From contig JAFAEM010000001.1 in NCBI GenBank assembly GCA_023424015.1, positions 34,276 to 98,275 of the forward strand: 64,000 bases of DNA, in the 5' to 3' direction. Source of the stretch: Bacteroidota bacterium. Lineage in GTDB: Bacteria > Bacteroidota > Bacteroidia > Chitinophagales > Chitinophagaceae. A model generated the notes under the pieces. That model saw only the letters and a list, made by a program, of their open reading frames with translations, did not search any database and was not told where the DNA came from. This document shows positions 9,397-18,491 of this stretch, in pieces (within the stretch, counting starts at the first letter, position 1; the number at the start of each line of letters is the position of its first letter). The position numbers and the translations under genes were made by a program.

Positions 9397-9813
9397 TTAT
9401 TTGGCCGACCTATCTGCCTTTCTCCTGTTCATCAACCAATCGACACTAAAACGTCCCGGCCCAAGGAAAAAGAATACCAACCCCAGTAGTACAAACATAA
9501 AAGGATGCTGGTCTTCATACCAGATACGACCTTTACCTACAAACACCGAGATATAAAGCATGGTCAGGATCAATACAACAGAAGCCAGCCGGGTTAAAAA
9601 ACCTAACGCAAGCATGATCCCCGCTATCAACTCAGCCGCTTTCCCAAAATAGATCATATACAAGGGTGATGACATCCATGTAAGGTAACTCCGCATCGTT
9701 TCTTCATTAAATATCTCCGCGCCATGCAGTATCATAAATATCCCAACCACGACCCTTATAAATGCTAGCCCGGATTCAGGCCATATTGGGTCTATTGAAA
9801 AAAGTTTATTCAT
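9397..9813 (-). CDS. DoxX-family integral membrane protein
   Basis: A 138-residue protein with about four transmembrane helices and the DoxX signatures GLAFIRVVVGIFMILHG (TM1), FGKAAELIAGIMLALGF (TM2) and a C-terminal FFLGPGRFSVDWL. DoxX proteins are quinone-linked or redox-associated inner-membrane proteins of mostly unknown function. It lies 63 bp downstream of the Gfo/Idh oxidoreductase gene within the PUL, so a joint redox role is possible but unproven. The start is ATG 9813. Confidence 0.85.
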   Translation of the reverse strand: MNKLFSIDPIWPESGLAFIRVVVGIFMILHGAEIFNEETMRSYLTWMSSPLYMIYFGKAAELIAGIMLALGFLTRLASVVLILTMLYISVFVGKGRIWYEDQHPFMFVLLGLVFFFLGPGRFSVDWLMNRRKADRSAK

Positions 9814-9876
9814 ATCCAGTTTTTGGTAAGCCCATTTTTATTTCACTGCTGTATCATAACAATTCCTTGTGTGTTT

Positions 9877-11040
9877 CTACACCACGGGCCATTTGAAAGT
9901 GGACTGAAGATTCACTCTCCTGCCTGTCGCTCCGGACTCTCTTGTGGCTTCTATCACTTCCAACACGTGCAACGCATGCTCCACAGCAATAAGCGGCTCC
10001 TTGCCCGTAATCAGCGATTCGGATATCACCGATGCGCCTTCCTGCCATACATAGGTCTCTGGATCTGGAACAAATCTTTGTGTCTTCTCATGGTCATGTG
10101 TGGCCATGTCCACACCATGCGGCGCCCAGTCGTAACCCGCCATGGCCATATTGCCATGCGTACCCCAAACCTGTATCGTCGGTTTTTCCTGACCCTTTCC
10201 TTCATGCCCATACGGGTCAAAGTAGTTGAAACCACACTGCACATGCGAAATAACACCCTGGCCATGATCCATCAATAACATAGCATTGTCCTCGGCTTCT
10301 ACTTTTATCTTCCCTTTGTTGTCTACGGTTCTTTCAGGGGTTACAATGCTTGTCATTGCCATCACACTTTTGGCAGGGCCCAGCAATCCGGTTAGTGTCG
10401 CGATATTGTACACTCCCAGGTCCGGCAAGCTGCCACCGTTCTTTTCATAGAAGAAAGCCGACCATGTAGGCCCGGTATGACCGTAGTGGGCATGTGCGCA
10501 GGATACTTTGCCCAGTTTACCTTCCTTCAACGCTTTTGACATAAATGCAAATTGCGGACTGTTCACAACAGCGGGAGCTCCCCATATTCTAAGCTTCTTT
10601 GATGTAGCAAAATCCAACAACGATTTACCTTCTTTATAGGTATTTGCCATCGGCTTTTCACTCCATACGTGCCGACCGGCATTTAAGGCTATCTTGTTGA
10701 GACGGCCATGTTCCTGCATATCGGTAAGATTCACCAGCAGGTCAAATTTGGGCCCGGCCAATTGCTGATCAATATGTGGATAGTGGTTCTGCACATTGAA
10801 TTCAGCCGCTCTCTTCTTTGCCCGGTCGTACACGATATCGCATACACTTACCAGTTCCACAAACGGCGATTTACTGAGATGTGGAAGGTAAACGCCGGAT
10901 ACGCTGCCACATCCAATGATCCCGACCCGTGTTTTTTTATCGGACGTAGTTAATGCAAACCCCTCAAGCGAGGAGACTAATAATGCTGCACCTGCCATGG
11001 CAGTACGTTGCAAAAATTGCTGGCGTGAGATATTGTCCAT
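9877..11040 (-). CDS. Exported Gfo/Idh/MocA-family oxidoreductase
   Basis: A 387-residue protein. Residues 1-30 form an export signal of Tat type (SRQQFLQRTAMAGAALL), but the second arginine of the twin-arginine pair is Gln. A Rossmann fold follows, with GIIGCGSVSGVYLPHL near residue 40, then the family EKP motif in HVWSEKPMANTYKEG near 126 and a C-terminal alpha/beta domain. Family members oxidise or reduce sugars with a tightly bound NAD(P), and some cleave glycosides through 3-keto intermediates (as in GH109). In this PUL it may act on a released sugar. The next gene is DoxX, 63 bp downstream. The substrate is unknown, and a GH109 activity cannot be claimed. Confidence 0.85.
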   Translation of the reverse strand: MDNISRQQFLQRTAMAGAALLVSSLEGFALTTSDKKTRVGIIGCGSVSGVYLPHLSKSPFVELVSVCDIVYDRAKKRAAEFNVQNHYPHIDQQLAGPKFDLLVNLTDMQEHGRLNKIALNAGRHVWSEKPMANTYKEGKSLLDFATSKKLRIWGAPAVVNSPQFAFMSKALKEGKLGKVSCAHAHYGHTGPTWSAFFYEKNGGSLPDLGVYNIATLTGLLGPAKSVMAMTSIVTPERTVDNKGKIKVEAEDNAMLLMDHGQGVISHVQCGFNYFDPYGHEGKGQEKPTIQVWGTHGNMAMAGYDWAPHGVDMATHDHEKTQRFVPDPETYVWQEGASVISESLITGKEPLIAVEHALHVLEVIEATRESGATGRRVNLQSTFKWPVV

Positions 11041-11080
11041 AGATTTTTTGTTTTATAGATAGATGATGATATGTACGATT

Positions 11081-13246
11081 TTAGTTTAAAGTTTTCCCCG
11101 ACTCCTGGTTCAGTTTCTCGAGACCCTGCTTTACATCCCTGTCGCTCATGAATAGTTTCCACAATAGTCCCGTTCGATAATTCTCTATCATAACCGCCAT
11201 CGGTGCCTGGTTCAGTCCCATATAAATTTCCGAACACCAGTTGCTGGTAAGGTTGAACGCGTCACGAAAGCCATACTCACCCCATAAGAATTTTCCATAA
11301 TTATGGTAATAGTTCCTGAGCGCTTTCATGGATTCATCTGGTGTATAAGGAAAAGAACTTATTGCGCCAGTCGGTGCCATCTTACCTGTTTCCCTACCCG
11401 GAACCGGCTCATCAGCGGCATAGTGAAATGGTCCATCACTAGCCGTGAGTCCCCAACAGCTATCGCCATACCCTTCGAAATTGCCAGGATTGTCCACACA
11501 ATAGCGGTAATTGATACGGGCAATGTTCTGGTTGTTGTCAAAATAATTGGTGTACCTGTCTGTCAGCTGATGGGGATCATAACCAAGGTAGGAATAATGT
11601 ATAAAGAAAAGTGGACCGCCGTTAGAAACTCCTACATCCAGTTTTATATCGTAATACGTTTTCCCATTGGTATACATCGAACCATCCGTAGTTCCTCCCC
11701 ATCCTGAGCGGTATTCCTGGCCGATGCTGTCCTGGCTGGCCCAGCCTGTATAGTATAAGCTTGCCGGCACCGGATGTGTAGGCGATGCTATGGCCAGCAA
11801 ATAGGTTACCATGGTTTCATTCCAACCGATCAGTTTATGATCAATGACCCATTCCTGGTCGGGCGACCAGTGCCAGTAAAGGAATTTACTGTCGGGAAAA
11901 CGCCGATACCAATCCCATTCCGTATTTTCCCAAATGGCCGTGATCTTGTCCCTGATCTTTTTTTCATCAGCATCTTCTTTATTGAAATACGCCCGGGCCG
12001 TCAGTAGTCCCTGGAGTAGGAATGATGTCTCCACCAGGTCACCACCATTATCGCGACTCCCGAAAAAAGGTTCTGCCCTGCCGGTAGTACCATCAATGAA
12101 GTGGGAGAATGCGCCATGAAATTTATCCGCCTTTTCAAGAAAGTTCAGGGTTCTTAAAAACCGTTCAACCGACTGCTCACGGGTGATAAAATTTCTTTCT
12201 GTTCCCACTATCAACGCCATGATACCAAAACCAGAAGCGCCTGAAGCGATCATACTATGCCGGCCTGCAATATTTTCTTTGGCCAGCCCACTGTTAGGCT
12301 CAGCACCTTCCCAGTAATACCGGAAAGCTGCTTCCTGCACCATCGTCAGCAGTTCTTCATCCTTCAGAATCCTGGTGCGGGCGGATAGAGTGGCAGACAA
12401 ACCTGATTCTGTATACTGATCACTTACAAATGATATTTTATAGTGATAATTCTTTCCCGTGTGACCTGTAAAGTCGGCATACCGGCTCGTGAACGGCAAC
12501 TGGATGCCAACGGGTTTGAAATTCTTACCGTCTTCCGAACGATAGACCTGGACATATTTGACACCTTCATCCTTTATCGGCGTCCAGGTAATATCAACGT
12601 GCTTTGCGTACCCTTTTACGCTTGTAATGACCGGTTTCTGTGTAACAGGCGTTTTATTAATCCCGGGCAGCAATTCGATATCGTCAATATAAAGGGTGTG
12701 CCGGCCATTACCAGAAGCACTCTTTTGTGAGAATACAACCGCAATGAAATCGGTCTCAATAAACGTATCGGTACTAACGAATGACGTGACTGGCAGGCTT
12801 ACCTGTGTCCATATTTTAACGCGGCTGGTAGTAAACTGGGATGCCTGCGTCAGAGAGCTATCCTTCAACATAAGCTGCACTGCCGGGAAATCACCTGGTT
12901 TGGTAGAAGCCGAGGGATTGTAAATCCAAAAAGACAAACGGGTGCCTTTCTTAAAATGATCCTGCCCTCGGATCTCCTGCTTAAATATAGTTGCCTGCCA
13001 GGAGCCCTGATTGCGATTTTCATACTCAAGCTGTATCGAGTTGCCGGGTGTATGAAAATGTTTTTCGTTGACCGGGAGTTTATTGTTCACATTCCTCACA
13101 GATGATGCCCCCTTGGCTGCAGTACGGCTAAAAAAGTAATGCCCGCTCATCCGGCTGTTTGAAAAAAAGTTGTAGTCATACGGCGGTTCAGCCGCCGATG
13201 CAGTAATCGAAATAAAGCCAATCAGTATAAGCAATCGTCTTCTCAA
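11081..13246 (-). CDS. GH144-like endo-beta-1,2-glucanase with N-terminal binding and FnIII modules
   Basis: 721 residues. The start must be TTG 13246: an in-frame TAA lies four codons upstream, and the next Met (in RMSGHYF) would lose the signal peptide. Residues about 20-200 are a carbohydrate-binding-like beta-sandwich (LSFWIYNPSAS, HTLYIDDIELLPG). Residues 205-290 are FnIII-like (VDITWTPIKDEGVKYVQVYR). Residues 295-710 are the glucoamylase-like (PF10091 / GH144) helical barrel, with GGDLVETSFLLQGLL, YWHWSPDQEW, GPLFFIHYSYLG, CWGLTASD and SSFPYTPDESMKAL. The characterised Chitinophaga pinensis GH144 is an endo-beta-1,2-glucanase. No lipobox or T9SS tail is seen, so it is probably periplasmic. 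It is the most divergent of the three paralogues here. Confidence 0.85.
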   Translation of the reverse strand: MRRRLLILIGFISITASAAEPPYDYNFFSNSRMSGHYFFSRTAAKGASSVRNVNNKLPVNEKHFHTPGNSIQLEYENRNQGSWQATIFKQEIRGQDHFKKGTRLSFWIYNPSASTKPGDFPAVQLMLKDSSLTQASQFTTSRVKIWTQVSLPVTSFVSTDTFIETDFIAVVFSQKSASGNGRHTLYIDDIELLPGINKTPVTQKPVITSVKGYAKHVDITWTPIKDEGVKYVQVYRSEDGKNFKPVGIQLPFTSRYADFTGHTGKNYHYKISFVSDQYTESGLSATLSARTRILKDEELLTMVQEAAFRYYWEGAEPNSGLAKENIAGRHSMIASGASGFGIMALIVGTERNFITREQSVERFLRTLNFLEKADKFHGAFSHFIDGTTGRAEPFFGSRDNGGDLVETSFLLQGLLTARAYFNKEDADEKKIRDKITAIWENTEWDWYRRFPDSKFLYWHWSPDQEWVIDHKLIGWNETMVTYLLAIASPTHPVPASLYYTGWASQDSIGQEYRSGWGGTTDGSMYTNGKTYYDIKLDVGVSNGGPLFFIHYSYLGYDPHQLTDRYTNYFDNNQNIARINYRYCVDNPGNFEGYGDSCWGLTASDGPFHYAADEPVPGRETGKMAPTGAISSFPYTPDESMKALRNYYHNYGKFLWGEYGFRDAFNLTSNWCSEIYMGLNQAPMAVMIENYRTGLLWKLFMSDRDVKQGLEKLNQESGKTLN

Positions 13247-13283
13247 CGGAAAAAAAATTTAATCATAATACATAATTGTTCAT

Positions 13284-15272
13284 TCATCGAATCAGGGTGG
13301 CTGTGCCATTGAGCCTGATTCTATTTTGTCCGGGCTCGGTGTATTCCAGTGTCCAGATATAAACGCCGGTCGATTGAAGTACACCGTTTATGGTACCATC
13401 CCATTTCCTGGTCCATTCCCGTGATTCAAACACCAGTCTGCCAGAACGGGTAAAAACACGAAAAACCAGATCCTTTGCTTTATAAGCGTTGACCGGGTAG
13501 AGATAATCATTTAATCCATCTCCATTGGGGGTAAATGCATTTGGTACCGCGATATAGCAATTGTCTGCAACTTTCACCTGGTGATATGCGGTATCAGAGC
13601 ATCCGGCAGAGTCTATAACTGCCAGGCGTATCATATAATCTGTAACATGGGCGGGTATTGCATACTGCTGGAGTGAGGGTTTTTCCTGGTCACTGACTTT
13701 TCCATCTCCAAAATCCCAGGCCCAGTTTACAATGGATCCTGTACCCTGGTTGACAAATGTGGCAGTATCACTGGGCCGGCATAAATAATCCGGACCCACC
13801 GGAGTAGCCTTTACTTCGATACTGTTCAAAACCTTTACTCTTATAGAAGCCGTATCGGTACAACCTGAATTATCGGTTACAGTAACAGTATAAATGGTTG
13901 TAACTTCCGGAGACGCTGTAGTGAAATTGCTGTTGGGATTGCTTAAACCAGCTGATGGCGTCCATACAAAACCATTACCGCCGGTTACACGCAAGTTTGC
14001 AAAATTACCTTTACATATTGCTGTGTCGGCACTCACGCTTACGTCCGTTCCAATAACCGATACATATATACTATCAATACCTTTACAGCCTCCTGCAGAC
14101 GTAATTTCAACGTAGTACTTGCCACTATCTGCGAGTGTAGCCTGGCTGATACCTGGATAGGGCACTACATCATAAAAATTATTAGGTCCGGTCCATATAT
14201 AACTCGCGGCACCCTCAGCACTAAAACTAATACGACTTCCGCTACAGACAGGCGAATTCGAAGTGATTGAAATATTATCCGGCATTCCGTCAACCTGCAC
14301 AATATTATAATTGGATACCATGCTACAGTTGGGATTGCCGATCAATGCGGCTTCTGACGCCCGTACCCGGAAATAGTAAATACCAGGAACTGAGAATACC
14401 GGCGCAAAAAACTGGCTGGTTTCTCCGGGTATATCGACCCATGTAAGGCGATCAACGCTTTGCTGCCACTGATATGCCGGGTTTATAAAGTTTCCCCGGG
14501 ATATTGCCCCTTCCATGGGTATGCTGGCATTGGCCTGATAACATACACTTTTCATGACATCAGTGGAACCGACAAAACTAACCTGTAATGCCGGTGCGTC
14601 TGCATCCGATGGCCTGAGTTGAATATCATCGATGGATAACTTCTGCCCACAATCCTGGTAGCCTATATAACGGTTCTTCAATTTCAGAACTACCCCAGTC
14701 TCACCGGCAGGCAAATCAAAATAGATTCCTGCAGACCCCTTCAAAGCAGGAAAAGATTGAAGTGAAGTAGAATTTGCAAGTTCCACACCTGAAAGCGTCT
14801 CCACAACAAAACGAACATTCAAACCCACGGGTCCGTTCTGGCAGTCCCCCAGTGATGACACAGCAGCGGTAAAAAGATAAGAGGCATTATCACAAAGACC
14901 TCTTACCGTATCAACATAGTAAACTCTGGAGAGTAATGTATAAGTGTTTACTAGCATCATATAACCTTCATAAGCTACTTCATTAAACCGAAACGTGTGG
15001 TCGAGGCTGACAAGGTTCCATCCATTGGCCGGGTAACAGGAAATATTGTTCCTTGCAATTGTATACTCCCCCAATCCCGGGCATAGTGCCGTTGTGTAGG
15101 TATATCCCGTTTTACCTGTTGCCAATGCCGGCCCGGGATTGGGCGTGCCATCCCCAAATGTGACGTTGAGTATGGGATCAGGCATCCCAGTATACCAGAC
15201 TTGTGCATATATATGTTTTGTAAATAATATTATTGACATCAAAAGGTAATATTTGATAATTTTCTTCTTCAT
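13284..15272 (-). CDS. PKD-domain protein with type B T9SS sorting domain
   Basis: A 662-residue secreted protein with a signal peptide. It has a lectin/jelly-roll-like N-terminal region (about 25-230), Ig-like repeats (for example SVCYQANASIPMEG and SPVCSGSRISFSAEGAASYIW), a repeat with DTAICKGNFANLRVTGG, and a PKD domain (NWAWDFGDGKVSD) near residue 520. The end (about residues 575-662) is a gliding-motility-associated tail starting VPNAFTPNGDGLNDY, the type B T9SS sorting signal. It is therefore exported by T9SS and kept on or released from the surface. It sits between two GH144-like genes in the same operon, so it may bind the polysaccharide. No catalytic motif was seen. Confidence 0.86.
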   Translation of the reverse strand: MKKKIIKYYLLMSIILFTKHIYAQVWYTGMPDPILNVTFGDGTPNPGPALATGKTGYTYTTALCPGLGEYTIARNNISCYPANGWNLVSLDHTFRFNEVAYEGYMMLVNTYTLLSRVYYVDTVRGLCDNASYLFTAAVSSLGDCQNGPVGLNVRFVVETLSGVELANSTSLQSFPALKGSAGIYFDLPAGETGVVLKLKNRYIGYQDCGQKLSIDDIQLRPSDADAPALQVSFVGSTDVMKSVCYQANASIPMEGAISRGNFINPAYQWQQSVDRLTWVDIPGETSQFFAPVFSVPGIYYFRVRASEAALIGNPNCSMVSNYNIVQVDGMPDNISITSNSPVCSGSRISFSAEGAASYIWTGPNNFYDVVPYPGISQATLADSGKYYVEITSAGGCKGIDSIYVSVIGTDVSVSADTAICKGNFANLRVTGGNGFVWTPSAGLSNPNSNFTTASPEVTTIYTVTVTDNSGCTDTASIRVKVLNSIEVKATPVGPDYLCRPSDTATFVNQGTGSIVNWAWDFGDGKVSDQEKPSLQQYAIPAHVTDYMIRLAVIDSAGCSDTAYHQVKVADNCYIAVPNAFTPNGDGLNDYLYPVNAYKAKDLVFRVFTRSGRLVFESREWTRKWDGTINGVLQSTGVYIWTLEYTEPGQNRIRLNGTATLIR

Positions 15273-15301
15273 TACCTACAAAATCAATTTCCAACGCTTT
15301 A

Positions 15302-16651
15302 CTACTCCAAATGTGGGCTGGCAAATCCCAGTTTTTTCAATCCATTCTTTATCTCCGGGCAACTCATAAACAAATTCCACAATAACCCGCTTCGATGGTT
15401 CTCGATCATTACAATGATAGGTCCCTGGTCGATGGCAAGGTGACTGTTGGCATGCCAGTTCTTTGTTTCATTGAATGCGTCTGAAAAACCATACTCTGTC
15501 CATATCTGGTCGCCATGATCGTTGTAAAAATGTCGCAGGGCCTGCATTGAATATTCGGGTGTATAGGGAAACGAAGACAACGCTGCAGTGGGTGTGATGG
15601 TACCATGATCATTGGTTGGTGAATGAGCATTGTAACCATTGTAGGTATCGCTTGCCGTAAGTCCCCAACAATTCTCTCCGTATCCTTTAAACTCCTTTGG
15701 ATTATCGATACAATATGCCCGGTTGATAAGCGTATGATTCTTATTCTGTTCCCAATAATCGGCATAACGATCTTTTAACCCACGCGGATCAAGCCCAAGA
15801 AATGAATAATGTGCAAAAAACAAAGGACCGCCATAGTCGAAACCCAGTGGAAGTTTTATTTTATAAAATTCCTTTCCATTCTTAAAAAAATTGCTCTGAG
15901 CCCAACCCCGGTGATATACCGCGGCGTTTACAGGATAATTCTCAGCCGACGCGGCCAGGATATACATGATGAGGCATTCATTAAACCCTCGCACCGGGAA
16001 GTTCATAGCCCACCCGTTGTTGGGGCTCCAATGCCAGTACAATACTTCTTCACCTTTAGTAAACCAGTCCCATTCTATGCCGTTCCACAACCAGCCAATT
16101 CGGTTACGCAATTCACGTTCCACCCTGTCATCACCGGTAAAATACTGGCGCGCACATAACAAACCCTGGAACAGGAAAGATGTTTCCACGAGATCCGCCC
16201 CGTCATCCTTGCGGCTAAAGGGAATGGTTTTACCCGTTGCGCCATCCAGCCAGTGAGGAAATACACCATGATAAGAATTTGCTTTCAATAAAAAGTTTAC
16301 CATCTTCAAAAGAAACCTGGCAGCAGTGTCTCTCGCGATCCATTTTCTTTCGGTAGCAACGATCACTGCCATGATGCCAAAGCCCGTACCACCTGTGGTG
16401 ACCACTTCATTGCCATAGTTATAAGCCTCGTTACTACGCTCCCTGGCCAACCCGCTTACAGGATGAGCGAAATCCCAGAAATAGCGAAATGTTTGTTTTT
16501 GAACAAGGTCAAGCAAAGCAGAATCCGACAAGTTTTTCGGTCGGTTGGCCGCATTGAATACAACCGCCGCTTTCTTCTGTTTTACCTGCGCCAGCACTGT
16601 CTCATGTAAACTAATACTGGCAACCAGAAAAAATAAAACAATCTTCTTCAT
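15302..16651 (-). CDS. GH144-like endo-beta-1,2-glucanase, minimal form
   Basis: 449 residues: a signal peptide (about 1-21) followed directly by the PF10091/GH144 catalytic barrel. Conserved blocks include TFRYFWDFAHPVSGLARE, TGGTGFGIMA, GADLVETSFLFQGLL, WNGIEWDWF, YWHWSPNNGW, GPLFFAHYSFLGLDP, CWGLTASD, SSFPYTPEYSMQAL and IDQGPIIVMIENHRSGLLW. It lacks the accessory modules of the neighbouring paralogues and has no lipobox, so it is probably soluble in the periplasm and trims imported oligosaccharides. It lies just downstream of the octamer repeat array. Its length is close to that of the characterised single-domain GH144 enzymes. Confidence in the fold is high; exact linkage specificity is inferred. 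Confidence 0.87.
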   Translation of the reverse strand: MKKIVLFFLVASISLHETVLAQVKQKKAAVVFNAANRPKNLSDSALLDLVQKQTFRYFWDFAHPVSGLARERSNEAYNYGNEVVTTGGTGFGIMAVIVATERKWIARDTAARFLLKMVNFLLKANSYHGVFPHWLDGATGKTIPFSRKDDGADLVETSFLFQGLLCARQYFTGDDRVERELRNRIGWLWNGIEWDWFTKGEEVLYWHWSPNNGWAMNFPVRGFNECLIMYILAASAENYPVNAAVYHRGWAQSNFFKNGKEFYKIKLPLGFDYGGPLFFAHYSFLGLDPRGLKDRYADYWEQNKNHTLINRAYCIDNPKEFKGYGENCWGLTASDTYNGYNAHSPTNDHGTITPTAALSSFPYTPEYSMQALRHFYNDHGDQIWTEYGFSDAFNETKNWHANSHLAIDQGPIIVMIENHRSGLLWNLFMSCPEIKNGLKKLGFASPHLE

Positions 16652-16682
16652 GTATTCTTATTTTGCGTCATTTTCATATCCT

Positions 16683-16770
16683 CACATTCCCACATTCCCA
16701 CATTCCCACATTCCCACATTTTCACATTTTCACATTTTCAAATCTTCAAATTCTCAAATTTTCAAATTCA
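16683..16770. repeat. Octamer tandem array (11 units) with G-quadruplex potential
   Basis: Eleven perfectly phased 8-bp units fill the gap between two GH144 genes: CACATTCC x4, CACATTTT x3, then CAAATCTT, CAAATTCT, CAAATTTT and CAAATTCA. The last unit contains the TGA stop codon of the upstream gene. On the transcribed (minus) sense, the first four units give four GGG tracts at 16689-16715 separated by exactly five bases (AATGT), a canonical G3N5 quadruplex pattern. Confidence 0.85.
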
Positions 16771-18444
16771 CAGATATCCCGCTGAAAATCCCAGAGTTTT
16801 CATCCCGTCTTTTACTTCGGGGCAGCTGGTGAACAGATCCCAGATCAGTCCACTTCGATAATTTTCAATCATCACGATAATGGGACCCTGGTCAATGGCC
16901 AGGTAAGTATTGGCAAACCATAGATGATGCAGAGAAAACGCATCTACAAAGCCGTATTCTTTCCATATCTTATCACCCAACACATAATAATAAAACTTCA
17001 GCGCCTGCATTGATTCCCCAGGAGTATAAGGAAACGAGGACAAGGCGGCAGTTGGAGCAATATAGCCGCGATCGCTTGTCGGGGAACTTGCATGGTAGCC
17101 ATCTTTGATGTCGCTGGCCGTAAGTCCCCAGACAGAATCGCTGTATCCGAAATAGTTACCGGGATTTGTTTTGCAGTAATTATAATTGATCAGGGTATGA
17201 TTTTCTGTCTGCGTACTATAATTGGCATAAGTATCTGTCAGGCTAGTAGGATCGATGCCTAAAAATGAATAATGCGAAAAGAATAAGGGCCCACCCATTT
17301 CCGGCCCCAGGGGCAATTGGTATCCGTAATAGTTTTTCCCATTCTTCATGCCTCCATTCGATGCCCATCCCTCATCATACACTACCTTCGGAACTGAATG
17401 CGTTTTCGAAGAAGCCGCCAGAACATAAGTAATCAGGCATTCATTCCAGCCTTTTATTTTCAGGTTCATGATCCAGCCGTTTGCATTCGTGGAGCTCCAG
17501 TGCCAGTAAAGAGCATTTTCATCATTTTTTCTAAACCAGTCCCACTCAACCCTGTCTGCAATGGTATTGATATCGCTCCTTAGATTTGTTTCGGCTATAT
17601 CGACGCCATTAAAATACTGCCTCGCTACTAAAAGGCCCTGGATCAAAAAAGAAGTCTCCACGATATCTGCCCCATTATCATTCGCACTAAAGGGGATCAC
17701 TTTACCTGTTTCACCATTAAACCAATGCGGATAGGCGCCATGAAATGTTTCAGCTGTATTTTTTAGGAACGCAACCATATTCTGCAGCCTTTCCAGGCCC
17801 TGTGCCCTGGTAATAAAGCCGCGGTGGATGGCTGTTACGATAGCCATGATGCCGAAACCGGTGCCTCCTGAGGTGTATATTCCCGGGTCGGTATTTCTTT
17901 CACGGATCATCCCACTGCCTGGATGCGCCAGATCCCAGAAGTACTTAAAAGTTCTTCGCTGAACAGAATCCAGCAGGGCCTCGTCAGTAATAGCAGGAAA
18001 TTTCCTGGAGGAATCGATGCTGGTGATAAAAGAGAGCTCTGTCGCATTTGTAATATTTCCGCCAGCTGCTGATTTTAATGAATTAGTAACACCCACCCTG
18101 TACCTGTTAAGGTTGCTCAAAGCACTTGCAGGTTTGACGACCACCACACTATCTGCATTTTCGTAGGCAGCGTTGAAACTGACAGGTGTTCCGGCACTTT
18201 CCGAAAAATGAATACCTGAAGCTACACTAGCGCGATCGACAGGCGCTCCAAACCTGAATTTAATCACGGGTGCCTTACTGACATTATAAATGACATTGCC
18301 AGTTGAAATTTGATCAACCGACCAACCCGACAGTTTGAAATTAGCGGGAGGTGGCGGCGCTGGCGGATCTTCCGTTGTCTTTTTGCTACAACCTGTATAC
18401 ACCAACGTAAATAAAACACCAGCAATAAAAAAGGTACTTTTCAT
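16768..18444 (-). CDS. GH144-like lipoprotein with SbsA-type Ig domain
   Basis: 558 residues. A lipoprotein signal ends in YTGCSKK, with the lipidated Cys near residue 19, followed by a proline-rich linker. Residues about 35-145 form an Ig-like domain of the SbsA/Big_5 type (VIKFRFGAPVDRASV, LNRYRVGVTNSLKS). Residues 150-555 are the GH144/PF10091 barrel: TFKYFWDLAHPGSGM, GADIVETSFLIQGLL, RVEWDWF, GPLFFSHYSFLGIDP, VWGLTASD, SSFPYTPGESMQAL and IDQGPIIVMIENYRSGLIW. The lipid anchor suggests it is the surface endo-glucanase that makes the first cuts before SusC import. The gene ends inside the octamer array. Confidence 0.88.
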   Translation of the reverse strand: MKSTFFIAGVLFTLVYTGCSKKTTEDPPAPPPPANFKLSGWSVDQISTGNVIYNVSKAPVIKFRFGAPVDRASVASGIHFSESAGTPVSFNAAYENADSVVVVKPASALSNLNRYRVGVTNSLKSAAGGNITNATELSFITSIDSSRKFPAITDEALLDSVQRRTFKYFWDLAHPGSGMIRERNTDPGIYTSGGTGFGIMAIVTAIHRGFITRAQGLERLQNMVAFLKNTAETFHGAYPHWFNGETGKVIPFSANDNGADIVETSFLIQGLLVARQYFNGVDIAETNLRSDINTIADRVEWDWFRKNDENALYWHWSSTNANGWIMNLKIKGWNECLITYVLAASSKTHSVPKVVYDEGWASNGGMKNGKNYYGYQLPLGPEMGGPLFFSHYSFLGIDPTSLTDTYANYSTQTENHTLINYNYCKTNPGNYFGYSDSVWGLTASDIKDGYHASSPTSDRGYIAPTAALSSFPYTPGESMQALKFYYYVLGDKIWKEYGFVDAFSLHHLWFANTYLAIDQGPIIVMIENYRSGLIWDLFTSCPEVKDGMKTLGFSAGYL

Positions 18445-18491
18445 CCCTACCCGAGTTTAAAACGCCGACCAGTAAAAGCAGTGGACTTCTG

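Noticed and set aside
9877..11040. Possible GH109 alpha-N-acetylgalactosaminidase
   Set aside because: The fold is shared with many sugar dehydrogenases, and the motifs visible do not separate GH109 from other Gfo/Idh proteins.
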